The position numbers were made by a program, and so were the translations under genes. From NCBI GenBank assembly GCA_905221605.1, contig CAJNDS010002841.1, positions 168,501 to 232,500 on the forward strand: a stretch of 64,000 nt of DNA, in the 5' to 3' direction. This DNA is from Symbiodinium natans (taxonomy: Eukaryota > Sar > Dinophyceae > Suessiales > Symbiodiniaceae). Below the pieces are notes generated by a model, which was given only the letters and a program-made list of their open reading frames with translations, did not search any database and was not told the DNA's origin. Numbering within the stretch: position 1 is the stretch's first letter; each line of letters begins with the position of its first letter. Positions 11,062 to 20,218 of this stretch are shown here, in pieces.

Positions 11062-11283
11062 AATAGGCAGTTGGCTGCAATTGTGGGCACCTGCGCTTAT
11101 GGACTCGGAGCAAATCGCTCCGTCTTCATTACGGAAGCTCCTGGCAGTGGAAAAACGCGCTTATGCGCCTTCATGGAAGTTTGGTCGCAGGCTCAACCGG
11201 GTCTTAACCAGCAAAATTACCCTTTGGTCTGCGGGCCTGACCAGCAAACTCACCCTTTGCACTGCCGGAAATTGGTAGCCTAG
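11062..11283 (+). CDS. P-loop NTPase fragment
   Basis: Short open frame with no natural ATG. It reads AAIVGTCAYGLGANRSVFIT followed by EAPGSGKTR, a good Walker A (GxxGxGKT) after a hydrophobic strand, as in superfamily-1/AAA-type ATPases and helicases. No Walker B or further motifs follow; the frame becomes unconvincing after about 45 residues and stops at 11283. It is probably one exon or a broken piece of a helicase-like gene. It lies just left of the copia insertion, so the insertion may have separated it from the rest. Confidence 0.3.
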   Translation, partial: NRQLAAIVGTCAYGLGANRSVFITEAPGSGKTRLCAFMEVWSQAQPGLNQQNYPLVCGPDQQTHPLHCRKLVA

Positions 11284-11638
11284 CATATCTATAAGTCGCT
11301 CCAACGCGGCAACCACATGTCTTGCTTCTCTTCCATTTATCCCGCCAACAAAACGTGGTGCGGAGGGCGAAGGCTTTGACAGCTTGCACCCTTAGGGCAA
11401 GGCTTTCATTCCAGTGCCGCCTGACACCAAAGATTGGTCTAAGACTCCAGGGCGAAAAGCAGCAACGGTGTACCTGCGTAAAGAAGCCGCGCAGGCAAAG
11501 ATCGCCAGCTGCCCCCTTCGGAGTAGGTCTACTGCACCACTTTGGGCTGGACACGAACTGGCCCGCAGCAGCAGCTTAAAGCGGCACGCGTCAGCAAAGC
11601 GGTTCGCCATAAAACAAGTCAGGCTCCAGCAGGATCGC
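11284..11638. other. flank of the copia insertion, no gene seen
   Basis: No supportable coding region, RNA gene or repeat. It ends in GATGC, the target duplication of the adjoining element. Confidence 0.5.
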
Positions 11639-11643
11639 GATGC

Positions 11644-12012
11644 GTGTAGATAGTCAACGTTTTGTGGGCTCTTGGAAGTGTGTAGTGTAGAGGTCAGCTC
11701 TGTTTTCCTGCGTTGCACGGTTTTAGAGTGTTTTGCATCTGTTTGGAGCTGTGCAAGCACCTTGAGTGGCATTTGAGTTGTGTGAGCTGTCTGCGACGAT
11801 GCAGCTTCAGTTTTGGAGAGTGTTTAAACCTAGGAAGCCCCACATGCAAACGCATGTTGTTTGGCTCAAGACCGGAGTCGTGTTTCAGTGCGAGAAGGCT
11901 GAAAGAAGTGTTTGGAGTGCCTGTGAGCTGTGTGACTGTGTAGGGTTACTTGCACTTGGTACTTTGGAACACGAGTGAGTTGCTCGTCTTGTGCGTGACT
12001 TTGGTCTTTTAC
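11644..12012 (+). repeat. 5' LTR of the copia element
   Basis: Begins GTGTAGATAGTCAACG and ends TGGTCTTTTAC. It matches 20219-20611 apart from a few substitutions and two short indels. Depending on how the one-base ambiguity is assigned, the ends are GT...AC or TG...AC. Confidence 0.92.
11860..11870 (+). other. spliced-leader relic TTTGGCTCAAG in the 5' LTR
   Basis: Exact match to the last 11 bases of the dinoflagellate spliced leader, sense strand, about 142 nt before the LTR end. Confidence 0.65.
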
Positions 12013-12013
12013 G

Positions 12014-12025
12014 TGGTAGCGGAGC
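12014..12025 (+). other. primer-binding site TGGTAGCGGAGC
   Basis: Lies one base after the 5' LTR and is identical to the sites at 8090-8079 and 22600. It fits priming by the 3' end of a tRNA ending GCTCCGCTACCA. Confidence 0.8.
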
Positions 12026-12107
12026 GTGGAAACTCCGTTGCTGAGAAAAGGAGCCCAATACGCAACAAGTGAAAGTTGGCAAGTGCGTGGCGTGAGAGTC
12101 TGTGACC

Positions 12108-13678
12108 ATGGTTGAGCGTGGACCAGCGTGGACATCCGTCGTACTACAACATCGGGGAAGAAGGACCTGATGGAATGGTGCGGAGAAGTCGAAGACAGTC
12201 CCAGGAGCCTCCCTACAGTAGACCAGACAGACCGCGTGCGTTGCCAGTCTTGCCGTTGGTCGGTAGGAACGTTGCTTTCAGTCCTATGTCGAACCTGTCG
12301 GCACAGGGAACAGCTGGAGCAAGCCCTGTGGTGCCACAGGGAAGCGTTGGAAGTGCATCGCCGGGAGTTCACACGCCGTTGCAGCCACCCCTAGCGACCC
12401 CACCAGGTCTGGGAGGAGCGCAACCGCAACTCGACGCTGCAGCAGTGCAAGCAGCTCTTGAGTCTCACGTTTTGGTGCAGACAGTACAGCAACAGCAGCA
12501 GCACATGCAGCAGCAACAGCAGCAGATATCTCAGATGATGTCTCTGGTGGAGACGATGTTGTCGAACCAAGGCAACGGTGGAGGCAACACCAGTCGGGAG
12601 AGAGCCAACGTGAGCATCAGCAGCTTGAGCAGCAGTGCCGACCATGCGATGGAAGTTGACGATGGAGCGCCCATCAGGAATCCAAAGGCGGAGAGTTACG
12701 TACCGAAACTTCCCATGCTAGATGGTTCACGCATGTCGAAAGGCAGGCGTTCGGAAATCGAAGCGTGGGTTGAGTACTTGGAAGTTTTCCTGCCTTGGAT
12801 TGCCTTGTTTGATGACCGCGTCCCATCGGAAGTCCAGCAATGCATTGCGAAAGAAAAACAAATCCAGAACAAGGACTTGAGCAAAGGTGAGAGCGTGCGA
12901 AGTACGAGAGTGTTTCTGTACCTGCGTCAGTCCTTTGCGAATTTCCCACGTGGTCTGGATATCCTGAAGCAAGTTGAGCGTGAGCAGTTGGGTGCGCCAG
13001 CAGGGTACGAGGCTTTGCGGCGTCTCATCAGGACTTGTCAGTTTGCTCCAGGATTGAAGCCTCCTCACTGCGAGGAGAGATCCTCAGGTACCAACCACCC
13101 AAAGTCACCAAAGATCGTCCTTTGGATGCCTAGGTGGAGCTTGCCAAGTATAGTCGCCTGGTGTCGTCGTTCCCTGACCTTGCGTTGTCGGAAGCAGACA
13201 AGAGCAAAATTTGTCCTTAAGGGCCTTGACGTCGAAGTGATAAGGTACATCCTGTTGCATGCAAAGATAGATTCCATGGGAGAGCTTGAGCGTGCGATCA
13301 AGTTTTACGATTCCAACGTGAAGTGAAGATCCTGACGTTTGCTGAAAAGGGAAAGGGAGATCATGCCAACCCGCTTCAATTCCCCGAGGGAGACGGAAAG
13401 GGAGGGCAAGACGGAAAGAAAGGCAAGAAAGGGGACGGAAAAGGGGGTAAAGGTGGAAAGGCAAATGAGCGTGATGGAGGAAAGGATGGAAAGAAAGGAA
13501 ATGAACGAAGAAAGACGGAAAAGGGAAAGAAAGTGATAAAGCAAGTGCAACTCAGAACGACGCCAAGAAAGAAGAGCTGAAGAAGGCAAGGAAGTGTTTT
13601 ACTTGCCACCAGACCGGACATTATGCGAAAGATTGCCCTCAGAAGCCTTCCAATCAGGGAGGCACAAAGCCGAATGTG
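12108..13678 (+). CDS. gag: copia Gag, frameshifted
   Basis: Capsid/nucleocapsid protein. ATG at 12108 opens a frame that fails after about 20 codons; the long frame (12112-13326) lies one register over, so the start is damaged. That frame shows Pro-rich sequence, Gln-rich heptads (QQQQHMQQQQQQ) and a capsid block with EIEAWVEYLEVFLPWIAL, homologous in pattern to the other two copia Gags here. Between about 13060 and 13200 the sensible protein switches frame and back. After 13326 a Lys/Gly-rich tail and a CCHC knuckle (CFTCHQTGHYAKDC, about 13595-13636) continue in other registers. At least three frameshifts are needed. Either this copy is decayed or the assembly has indel errors. Confidence 0.75.
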
Positions 13679-14505
13679 GCAGGAGCTTTGCTAGAGCCAC
13701 AGGTCATTGCGGCGGCCGTGTTTGCGATGGACGCTGACGACTCGGAAGATGGTCATTCGGAGTGTTCGCTTGAATTGAGTGACCAAGAATGGGAAAGTTT
13801 TGTGCGGGACGTGCGTGTTGGAGAAGTTGAGCGTGATTTTGATGTTGACGAACATGATTTTGCGCATGGAACCTCAGAAACCGCATGTTGTGAGCATGAA
13901 CTTGAGCGTGAGTTGTTGGACGCAAGCATGGCGTGCATGAGCAGCAGCAAGAACAGTAGTTCCGCAGATGTCGTCGGTCAGCTTGAGCGTGAAGGCGTTG
14001 GAAGTTGCAGTATCTTGGAGAGCAAGGACAGTAGTTCCACAGATGTCGTCGGTCAGCTTGAGCGTGAAGGCGTTGAGAGCATAGGAGTAGCAACACATCA
14101 TGCCCTCATGTGTCAGGAGCGAGTGTGCATTTGCTTGCAGAGAGTCTGGTGCGAGACGGTCATGTTCAAGTGGTGGAAGAACTTAGTGCAGAAGGCCCAG
14201 GCTGTGTCACTGCTACTGGAGCTCCCATAGAAGTTCGTCGAAAGGTTCGTGTACGAGCGATGTTTTTCTTGGAGCCTTCGAAAGCAACTCGTGAAGAGGT
14301 AGCATGTGTAGAGTTTGTGGCCCTCTTGGCGCCGGTACAGTTCTCCCTGTTGAGTCTTGGATTGTTGTCACAGAAAGGGTGGAACGTAAATTTTAAACCC
14401 GGTGAGGCCAAGGTTCGCAACGGTAGGTACCAGTTTCGGACGCACTGGCAGCAGAATTGCTGTTGGCTTGAGATTCGGAGCACAGGCTCTTTGTCTTTTG
14501 TCTGA
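13676..14505 (+). CDS. acidic Gag-protease linker and degenerate protease
   Basis: Two overlapping frames (13676-14230 and 14110-14505). The first is strongly acidic and contains a 75-bp tandem duplication encoding SSADVVGQLEREGV twice. The second resembles the C-terminal half of a copia protease: a conserved hydrophobic block (VQFSLLSLGLLSQKGWN) preceded by basic strands. I cannot find the catalytic DSG. Without it the protease cannot work as annotated, unless the missing part lies in a frame I misread. Confidence 0.5.
13946..14095 (+). repeat. 75-bp tandem duplication
   Basis: ACAGTAGTTCC at 13953 recurs at 14028, followed in both copies by the same GTCGTCGGTCAGCTTGAGCG context. The two copies are nearly identical and in frame. 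Confidence 0.9.
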
Positions 14506-14507
14506 GA

Positions 14508-17500
14508 GTGTTAGGGTTGTCGTTGATAAGAGCTCAGAATCTCAGAGTTCGTCAATGCAGTGTTTTGCCCCGCAGTGTTCGAGCAGCAAGGGTTCGCCAA
14601 CAGGCCCAGTGTTTCCCCCACAACATCCTTCTTCGTCATTGCGAGATGGAGAGGCGAGTGAAAGGCTTCGAGTCCTCCAGCTCCGAGGGACGCGAAGAAA
14701 GGAAGAGGGTGCGGCAGAATCGAAAGGAGAAGCCGGTGGAGGAGGAGTCGATGGAAGTGGTGGGATCGAAGACCCACTTCACGGTGTTCCCGGTGGAGAC
14801 CCCCGAGACAGCAGTGCCCACCGAGACCGCAGTGCCCATCGAGACCACAGTGCCCACCGAGACCGCAGTGCCCATCGAGACCACAGTGCCCGTCAAGACC
14901 ACAGTCCGTCGAGAAAGACCAAGGCCGATCTCCGACGCCAGAGACAAAGAAGAAGCCGAGGACGGAAGTGGTTTTGGTGCCCGCGGCCAGCAGTACCCAA
15001 GCAATGGAAGTGGACGAGGGAAAGACGGAGGAGCAGATGAGCGTCAGGCTCACCCCGGCGGCCGAGAACCCCAGCCGAAGTTCAAAGGCGGAGGCAGTGC
15101 GAGTGCGTCGCCTGCTGAAGTATCGTGGAGGGGCAAGCGCGGCCAGCGCCAGCAGTGGGCCGAAGACCAAGGCAATGCCCAAGAAAAAGACGGTGATCCG
15201 CACCAAGGCGATGCCCAAGAACAAAACGACGGTCCGCACCAAGGCCATGCCGAAGCCCCCGACGCACCATACCCAGACCGTCCAGACAGAGATCCCGCTG
15301 AGCAGAGAGGAAGTGAGGAGCCTCCCCATACTCACGTTGAGGGACCACCTGGACCACCACCACTACGCCGTCATGATCGCGAACTTGATGAAGCCCATGG
15401 CGGTCGACCAGAAGGAGTTCCGGATCGAGAACAGCGCCGTGATGATCACCAAGGATCGGGTGACGGTGACAAGTACGTCAAGACCACCGCCGACGCCACC
15501 GAAGGTGCCCCCCCCGTTGGAGGCGGGCACGGTCTACGTTACCCAGGGAGATCAACAACGGGGAAGAGCGTCACGTTTACCAGCACCGCCAGCACCTCCA
15601 ACACCAGCCCCGGGAAGCAAAGGCACGACGACAGCTCCGATGCCTCCTCAGGAGCCGGAGACACCACGTTCTTCTGCGTCTTCCTGGAGCGTGGTAACGA
15701 ACAAGTGACAGAGTCGCAGCGGTCAAAGCAGAAACATGTGCGTGCGGAACTTGGGTTGGCAGGAGTTGAGCGTGAGTTGGTTGTTGGAGTTGAGGGAGAG
15801 GGAGAGCGAGTTGAGCGTGGTTCTTTAGGTGAAGTTGAGCGTGAAGCATTAGGAGAAGTAGGAGCTTGGTGGCTTGCTGGCGACTCCGAAGTGTTGTCTG
15901 AGCTTGACTGGAAGAATGCACGGAATGAACATGTCTTGCGTTCTCATGTTCCCTACAACTCGTCTTGTGAGGAGTGCCGTCGTGCTCGCTCGCTACAACC
16001 AGCTCGGAAGCGGGACCCAGCAGAGGCACCGAGAAGGGAAGTGCAGGCAGACAAGATGTTTGTGCGTGGAGCATGGTATGTTGTGCTTGTGCTTGTGTCG
16101 TGCTTTTGCTTGGGCGTGATACCTTGGAATCCTGGAACCGACAGCATGCGTGTGAGTGCAGTCAAGTGGTTTCGGTCTGTTGGCATGTTTGGGTCGGAGC
16201 CTGTGGTAATCAGTTTGCGTTCAGATGGTGAACCAGCCTTGATTTCTTTCTTGCAGGACTGCGCAAAGGAGCTTCCCGCGGCATCGATCGAGAAAGTGCC
16301 AGTGGATCGGCACGCTCCATCTGCAGAACGAGGCATTAGGACCGTGAGAGAGCTTGCGAATGTGCAGTTGGTACAGTTGGAGAAGGCAGGTTTGAGCGTG
16401 TGTGGACCAGCAATGCCCTATCTGTTGTCCCATGTTGCTACAGCACACAATAGGTATTCGCTAGAAGACGGCAGCGGCTTGACGCCAGAACAAACATTTA
16501 GACAGAAGGCCATCACCCCACATCCGATGTATGTGTTTGGCGCTACCGTCTTGGCTGTGCCGCCACCATCGTTGCGGAACCGAGTGACCGGAAGAATGGT
16601 GAAGGGAGCGTATCTTGGACCTGAAGTCGGATCAGGGTCGCATTGGGTGCGCATTCAGACCAACGACGGCCAGCTCAGAGTGATGAGATCGCCAAAGTTT
16701 CACATGGTGGTCCCAATGAGATTTGAGATGGTTCTAGTAAAGGGGGTGTTGAAGATACTTCCTGGAAGGCCCCGACCACCTCAAGAAGAAGCACTACCTG
16801 TAGATCAACTCAAGCACCTCCCACTGCCAGACACCAACCTACGTGGACCCACGCCTGAATGGATTGAGAAGTGTGGACCCACGCCAAAATGCAGAGCATG
16901 CCGAGCGAGATTGCCAAAGGGGGTGATCGAGAGCACCCTGCGACACACTGAAAGGTGCAGAGCTAGGTATGCGAAGTTTGTGCGTGAACAGTTTGATTCT
17001 GGAACATATGTGTTGACAGATGAGGCCGCGCAGCATGATGATGGCGCAGGCGTTGGTGACATTGAGTTTGGTGAAGACGTTGAGCGTGAGGTTGAGCGTG
17101 ATACTGTTGAACATGGCGACCTAGTTGAGCGTGCGTTGGCCGGTGAGGATGTGCCAGAGTTGGAGCTGCCCGGAGATGTGTCCGGAGGAGGTCTGTCAGA
17201 AGCAGAACCCGACTACGAACCCGGGGAAGCTGCGGAGGACACGGAAGAGAGACCTCTGGAGGACTACGTGGTGGCCGAAGAAGACTTGATGGCTCCGCTT
17301 GAGCATGCCCCTGAGGATGCAATGATGGAAATCGCGAGCCGAGTTGGGGAACGCGAGGCAGTGTTCGCTGCTACGTCACCTGGTGGCGAAGAAGTCGTCA
17401 CTTTGGGAGGAGGACAGGTGAGAGTCTCCAAGCCGTCTGGGTCACGAGACGACGTGACGGAAGTGTCGCTTGACTTAGAGGAGACATACGCCGGAATGCT

Positions 17501-18296
17501 TCGCGAGTTGGCAGCTCTGGAATCACTGTCCGTTGGTGATCTGATCTCCGAGAGTGAACTGCCGCCAAAGAAGAGAGTCATCTCTACACGTTGGGTGGTG
17601 GCAGACAAACGCGAGCGAGTAGATGGAAAGGAGAAACGTCTGGTACGCTGCAGAGTGGTGGCAAGAGACTTTGCCGCAGGCCTCTCCGCGGCACAACTTG
17701 GGTTAAGTTCCCCCACGGCAAGCGCGGAGGCCCTGAAGATCTTCTTGGCCTACGCTGGAGCCGTAGGAAACAACATCCTTGGCCTAGACGTATCAACTGC
17801 ATTTTTGTTCGCGGAGTTGATCGGAGAAGAGATTATAATCATGCTACCAGATGGTTGCAGAGGATTGAATGGCGAGCGCCTGTTCATGAGACTGAGGAAA
17901 GCCCTTTATGGGTTGAGATCGGCCTCATTGCACTGGACTCGTCATCTGTCACGCCTACTCAAGAAAATGTTCAACATGACCCCGTGTGAAACGGAGGCAT
18001 GCCTCTTCGCAGGCACATACAAGCAGCACAAAGTACTCATCCTGGCCTACGTCCACGATATCCTGATCACCTGCAGCTCGGATCAGGTGATGCACGAGAT
18101 GATAGAACGCCTGCGAGGTGAGCTGAAGCTGAAAGTGACTGCGGAGTTGGACAAGGACAAGAAGATCGTCTTCCTAGGGCGAAACATAGTGAGGACCGAG
18201 GTGGGAGGCGATATCCATTTTGGGATGGCAGCTGGAGAACGCAAAGCCGCAACCCACTCCACCCAGTCTCCGAGACCTGTTCGACAAGGCGATTGA
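14508..18296 (+). CDS. pol: copia Pol: integrase and reverse transcriptase
   Basis: Open frame of 1,262 codons (first codon GTG-like, so the true start is upstream or later). Residues 95-130 are an 18-bp repeat (TETAVP/IETTVP), then a low-complexity linker in which a second frame (14968-15708) also looks coded. Integrase follows: zinc site H475/H480/C487/C490 and a catalytic triad D515, D573 (RSDGEPA) and E607 (SAERG). A C-x2-C-x14-H-x3-C motif sits in the integrase-RT linker (795-817). RT spans about 1020-1240, with D1094 in GLDVSTAF and the active site reading AYVHDIL. The usual YVDD has His in place of the first Asp. The frame is lost near 18230, and RNase H continues in another register. 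Confidence 0.85.
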   Translation: MLGLSLIRAQNLRVRQCSVLPRSVRAARVRQQAQCFPHNILLRHCEMERRVKGFESSSSEGREERKRVRQNRKEKPVEEESMEVVGSKTHFTVFPVETPETAVPTETAVPIETTVPTETAVPIETTVPVKTTVRRERPRPISDARDKEEAEDGSGFGARGQQYPSNGSGRGKDGGADERQAHPGGREPQPKFKGGGSASASPAEVSWRGKRGQRQQWAEDQGNAQEKDGDPHQGDAQEQNDGPHQGHAEAPDAPYPDRPDRDPAEQRGSEEPPHTHVEGPPGPPPLRRHDRELDEAHGGRPEGVPDREQRRDDHQGSGDGDKYVKTTADATEGAPPVGGGHGLRYPGRSTTGKSVTFTSTASTSNTSPGKQRHDDSSDASSGAGDTTFFCVFLERGNEQVTESQRSKQKHVRAELGLAGVERELVVGVEGEGERVERGSLGEVEREALGEVGAWWLAGDSEVLSELDWKNARNEHVLRSHVPYNSSCEECRRARSLQPARKRDPAEAPRREVQADKMFVRGAWYVVLVLVSCFCLGVIPWNPGTDSMRVSAVKWFRSVGMFGSEPVVISLRSDGEPALISFLQDCAKELPAASIEKVPVDRHAPSAERGIRTVRELANVQLVQLEKAGLSVCGPAMPYLLSHVATAHNRYSLEDGSGLTPEQTFRQKAITPHPMYVFGATVLAVPPPSLRNRVTGRMVKGAYLGPEVGSGSHWVRIQTNDGQLRVMRSPKFHMVVPMRFEMVLVKGVLKILPGRPRPPQEEALPVDQLKHLPLPDTNLRGPTPEWIEKCGPTPKCRACRARLPKGVIESTLRHTERCRARYAKFVREQFDSGTYVLTDEAAQHDDGAGVGDIEFGEDVEREVERDTVEHGDLVERALAGEDVPELELPGDVSGGGLSEAEPDYEPGEAAEDTEERPLEDYVVAEEDLMAPLEHAPEDAMMEIASRVGEREAVFAATSPGGEEVVTLGGGQVRVSKPSGSRDDVTEVSLDLEETYAGMLRELAALESLSVGDLISESELPPKKRVISTRWVVADKRERVDGKEKRLVRCRVVARDFAAGLSAAQLGLSSPTASAEALKIFLAYAGAVGNNILGLDVSTAFLFAELIGEEIIIMLPDGCRGLNGERLFMRLRKALYGLRSASLHWTRHLSRLLKKMFNMTPCETEACLFAGTYKQHKVLILAYVHDILITCSSDQVMHEMIERLRGELKLKVTAELDKDKKIVFLGRNIVRTEVGGDIHFGMAAGERKAATHSTQSPRPVRQGD
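14803..14910 (+). repeat. 18-bp tandem repeat in pol
   Basis: Six units of the form CCGAGACCGCAGTGCCCA / TCGAGACCACAGTGCCCA, in frame, encoding TETAVP and IETTVP. Confidence 0.9.
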
Positions 18297-18960
18297 CGAT
18301 CCCACTGAGCAAGCACCACTGAGTCCAGAAGCAGCAAGCAGATACCGGCGAGCTCTTGGGAAGTTGGCATGGTTGGCAACAACAAGGGCCGATATGCCGT
18401 ACTGGGTGAGCATGCTGTCGCGCGGACAGGCAAGCCCGTTACAGGTGCACGAAAAGGCCATGCGTGCAACGCTGAGATACTTGAAGACCGTCGCCGGGTA
18501 CTACCAGTTACTACCAGTTGTTTCCCCGACAGTCGAAGGACGAGTTGCGGCTTTGTGCGTTTGTTGATGCGTCTTGGGGATCGGAGCGGTCCGTTTCGCG
18601 CCGGTCGATATCCGGCGGATGCGTCATGTTGGGCAGAGCGTGCATAAAGAGCTGGAGCAGGCTCCAACAGGCTGTGGCCTTGTCTTCCGCCGAGAGTGAA
18701 TTGTACGCTTTGGTCGAGGGATCGAAGGAAGCACTTGGAGTAAGATGCGCTATAGGACACATCCTCGACAACCTTGTAAGTTTGAAACCCCAGATCTTTT
18801 GTGATTCCGAGGCTGCGGTAAACATAAGCAAGATGGATGGGCTCAGGAAGCTCAGGCACATGGAGCTCCGTTCATGCTTTGTGCAGTCTGAAGTGCAAAT
18901 GGGAAATATCTTGGTGGTTTGAACATAATCCTGCGGATCTACACACCAAAAACCTTGATA
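18220..18960 (+). CDS. copia RT C-terminus and RNase H, frameshifted
   Basis: Continuation of Pol in three registers. First comes the RT thumb (ALGKLAWLATTRADMPYW, HEKAMRATLRYLK). Near 18540 the frame shifts into RNase H, which has CAFVDASWGS (first Asp), SSAESELYAL (Glu), FCDSEAAV (second Asp) and KLRHMELR (His). Near 18900 it shifts again to reach HNPADLHTK, the usual end of copia RNase H. All RNase H active-site residues are visible, but no single frame carries them together with the RT. Confidence 0.75.
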
Positions 18961-19775
18961 TCCATACGACCATGAAGCACATGAAGGCCATTGGTTTGGT
19001 CGAGTTCACCCTTCCCAAGTTCGAGAAAGGAGCGACCGCCTTTGCCTCGGCGTTGCAGGCTTGTGTTGCGCGTGGTGAAGTTACTTCGTTGCTTGAGCAT
19101 GGAAAGTGGCAGAAAGGTAGCTGTAGGTGGCTGATGATCGAGTTCTGCGCGCCTCTTCTATCCACGTTTTCGCGAGTTGCTGTCGACGAGTTCCCTTCTG
19201 TGCACGTAGTGACAGTGACTGAGTCGGACGATGCCAGGAGAGCGGATACGGTTGCAGCCTTGAAGAGCTTGTGTGTCGAAGCGATTCGGCAAGGCGTGCG
19301 CGTGTACCTGTGGAGCAGCACACCCTGCACCGGTGGTTGTCCATATCAGCGTATGTGGCTGCAAAATGGCGGAGAAGCACACCGTGCGCGCATAAGCAGT
19401 CTGCTTGACACACATAGACAATTGTGGAAGTCGCTGCTGAGCCTGGTGCCGTTTGTACATGCTTGGAGCATAGAATGGCCTTGGAGGTGTCAGTACTGGA
19501 CGTGGAACCAAACTCGGAGCTTTCTGGAAGGTCAGAAGTACCCTATCTATGAGTGTATGGTTGAAGCTTGTGCACTTAACATGCGAGGGAGAGACGATCT
19601 GTTGATCCGGAAGCAGTGGAAAGTAGTCTGTACCCTACCCCAGCTTGCTGAGGTCCTCAACGTCATTAGGTGCACCAAGGACCACCGCCACTCTGCGAAG
19701 TTTGACCTGAGAGCTACTCAGCACTACCCCGAGTCTATGTGCAAGATCGTTCTTCGCATTGTTTCCAGTTTGTAA
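18961..19775 (+). CDS. C5-methyltransferase-like tail after RNase H
   Basis: Same frame as the end of RNase H, to a stop at 19775. After a helical linker, the sequence WLMIEFCAPLLSTF (about 19128) is laid out like methyltransferase motif I. SSTPCTGGCPYQ (about 19317) looks like the catalytic Pro-Cys motif IV. HAWSIEWPWRCQYW (about 19458) resembles motif VI, with EWP where C5 enzymes have ENP. Similar tails are, to my recollection, common in dinoflagellate copia proteins. Whether it methylates DNA is unknown: the Gly-rich motif I is poor and the target-recognition part is short. It could be a degenerate or repurposed Rossmann domain. Confidence 0.5.
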
Positions 19776-19824
19776 AGCCGTTTTACCTCAAGCAAACCCG
19801 CTGTCTGTGTAGAGAGGAGCCGCT

Positions 19825-20193
19825 ATGTCGCTTGTTGAGCGTGTAGGGTTGTTGGCAACTAGTGTGGAGAACCGTCTGAGAGTTTGGACAGTGTTGCAAC
19901 CCTTGGAGCAGCGAGTGATTGTGCTTTTGGCAGTGACAGCTGTGTGTAGTCTTTTGCTTGGGATGAGCTGTGTCGGTTGTGCGTGGTGTTTGTCGACGTC
20001 CAGGCATAGAGCAAAGAGGGCAGGAGTTTTCCCGGGGCACGTCTTCTTCTCGCCATACGGTGATTGCTATCACTTGAAGGATGACTGCCACACTTTGAGA
20101 AACAGGCCTACGGTTAAGAACCTTTGCACGTATTGCTTGGACAGGGGCGTTTTCGAGGCCCAGCGGGCAAACATCCCACGGCCAACGCGCTAA
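19825..20193 (+). CDS. small membrane protein with Cys/His cluster, before 3' LTR
   Basis: 122 codons from ATG 19825 to a stop just upstream of the polypurine tract. An amphipathic N-terminus is followed by one hydrophobic segment (VIVLLAVTAVCSLLLGMSCV, about residues 31-50) and Cys residues. A C-terminal module follows with HVFFSPYGDCYHLKDDCHTL and then LCTYC, a likely C/H metal site. The position (after pol, before the LTR) is where accessory or env-like genes sit in other LTR elements. I know no defined family. Intact frame and clean start suggest it was maintained longer than the broken pol. Confidence 0.55.
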   Translation: MSLVERVGLLATSVENRLRVWTVLQPLEQRVIVLLAVTAVCSLLLGMSCVGCAWCLSTSRHRAKRAGVFPGHVFFSPYGDCYHLKDDCHTLRNRPTVKNLCTYCLDRGVFEAQRANIPRPTR

Positions 20194-20218
20194 GCGCTGA
20201 GGCTTCGGCCCAAAGGGG

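Noticed and set aside
10709-11278. 189-codon Pro/Leu/Ala-repeat plus-strand frame and its Gly/Lys antisense partner
   Set aside because: Product of the 12-bp minisatellite being free of stops; no ordered sequence.
14511-15335. 274-codon minus-strand frame
   Set aside because: Antisense of the repeat-rich pol linker; Cys/Gly/Leu periodicity follows the 18-bp repeat.
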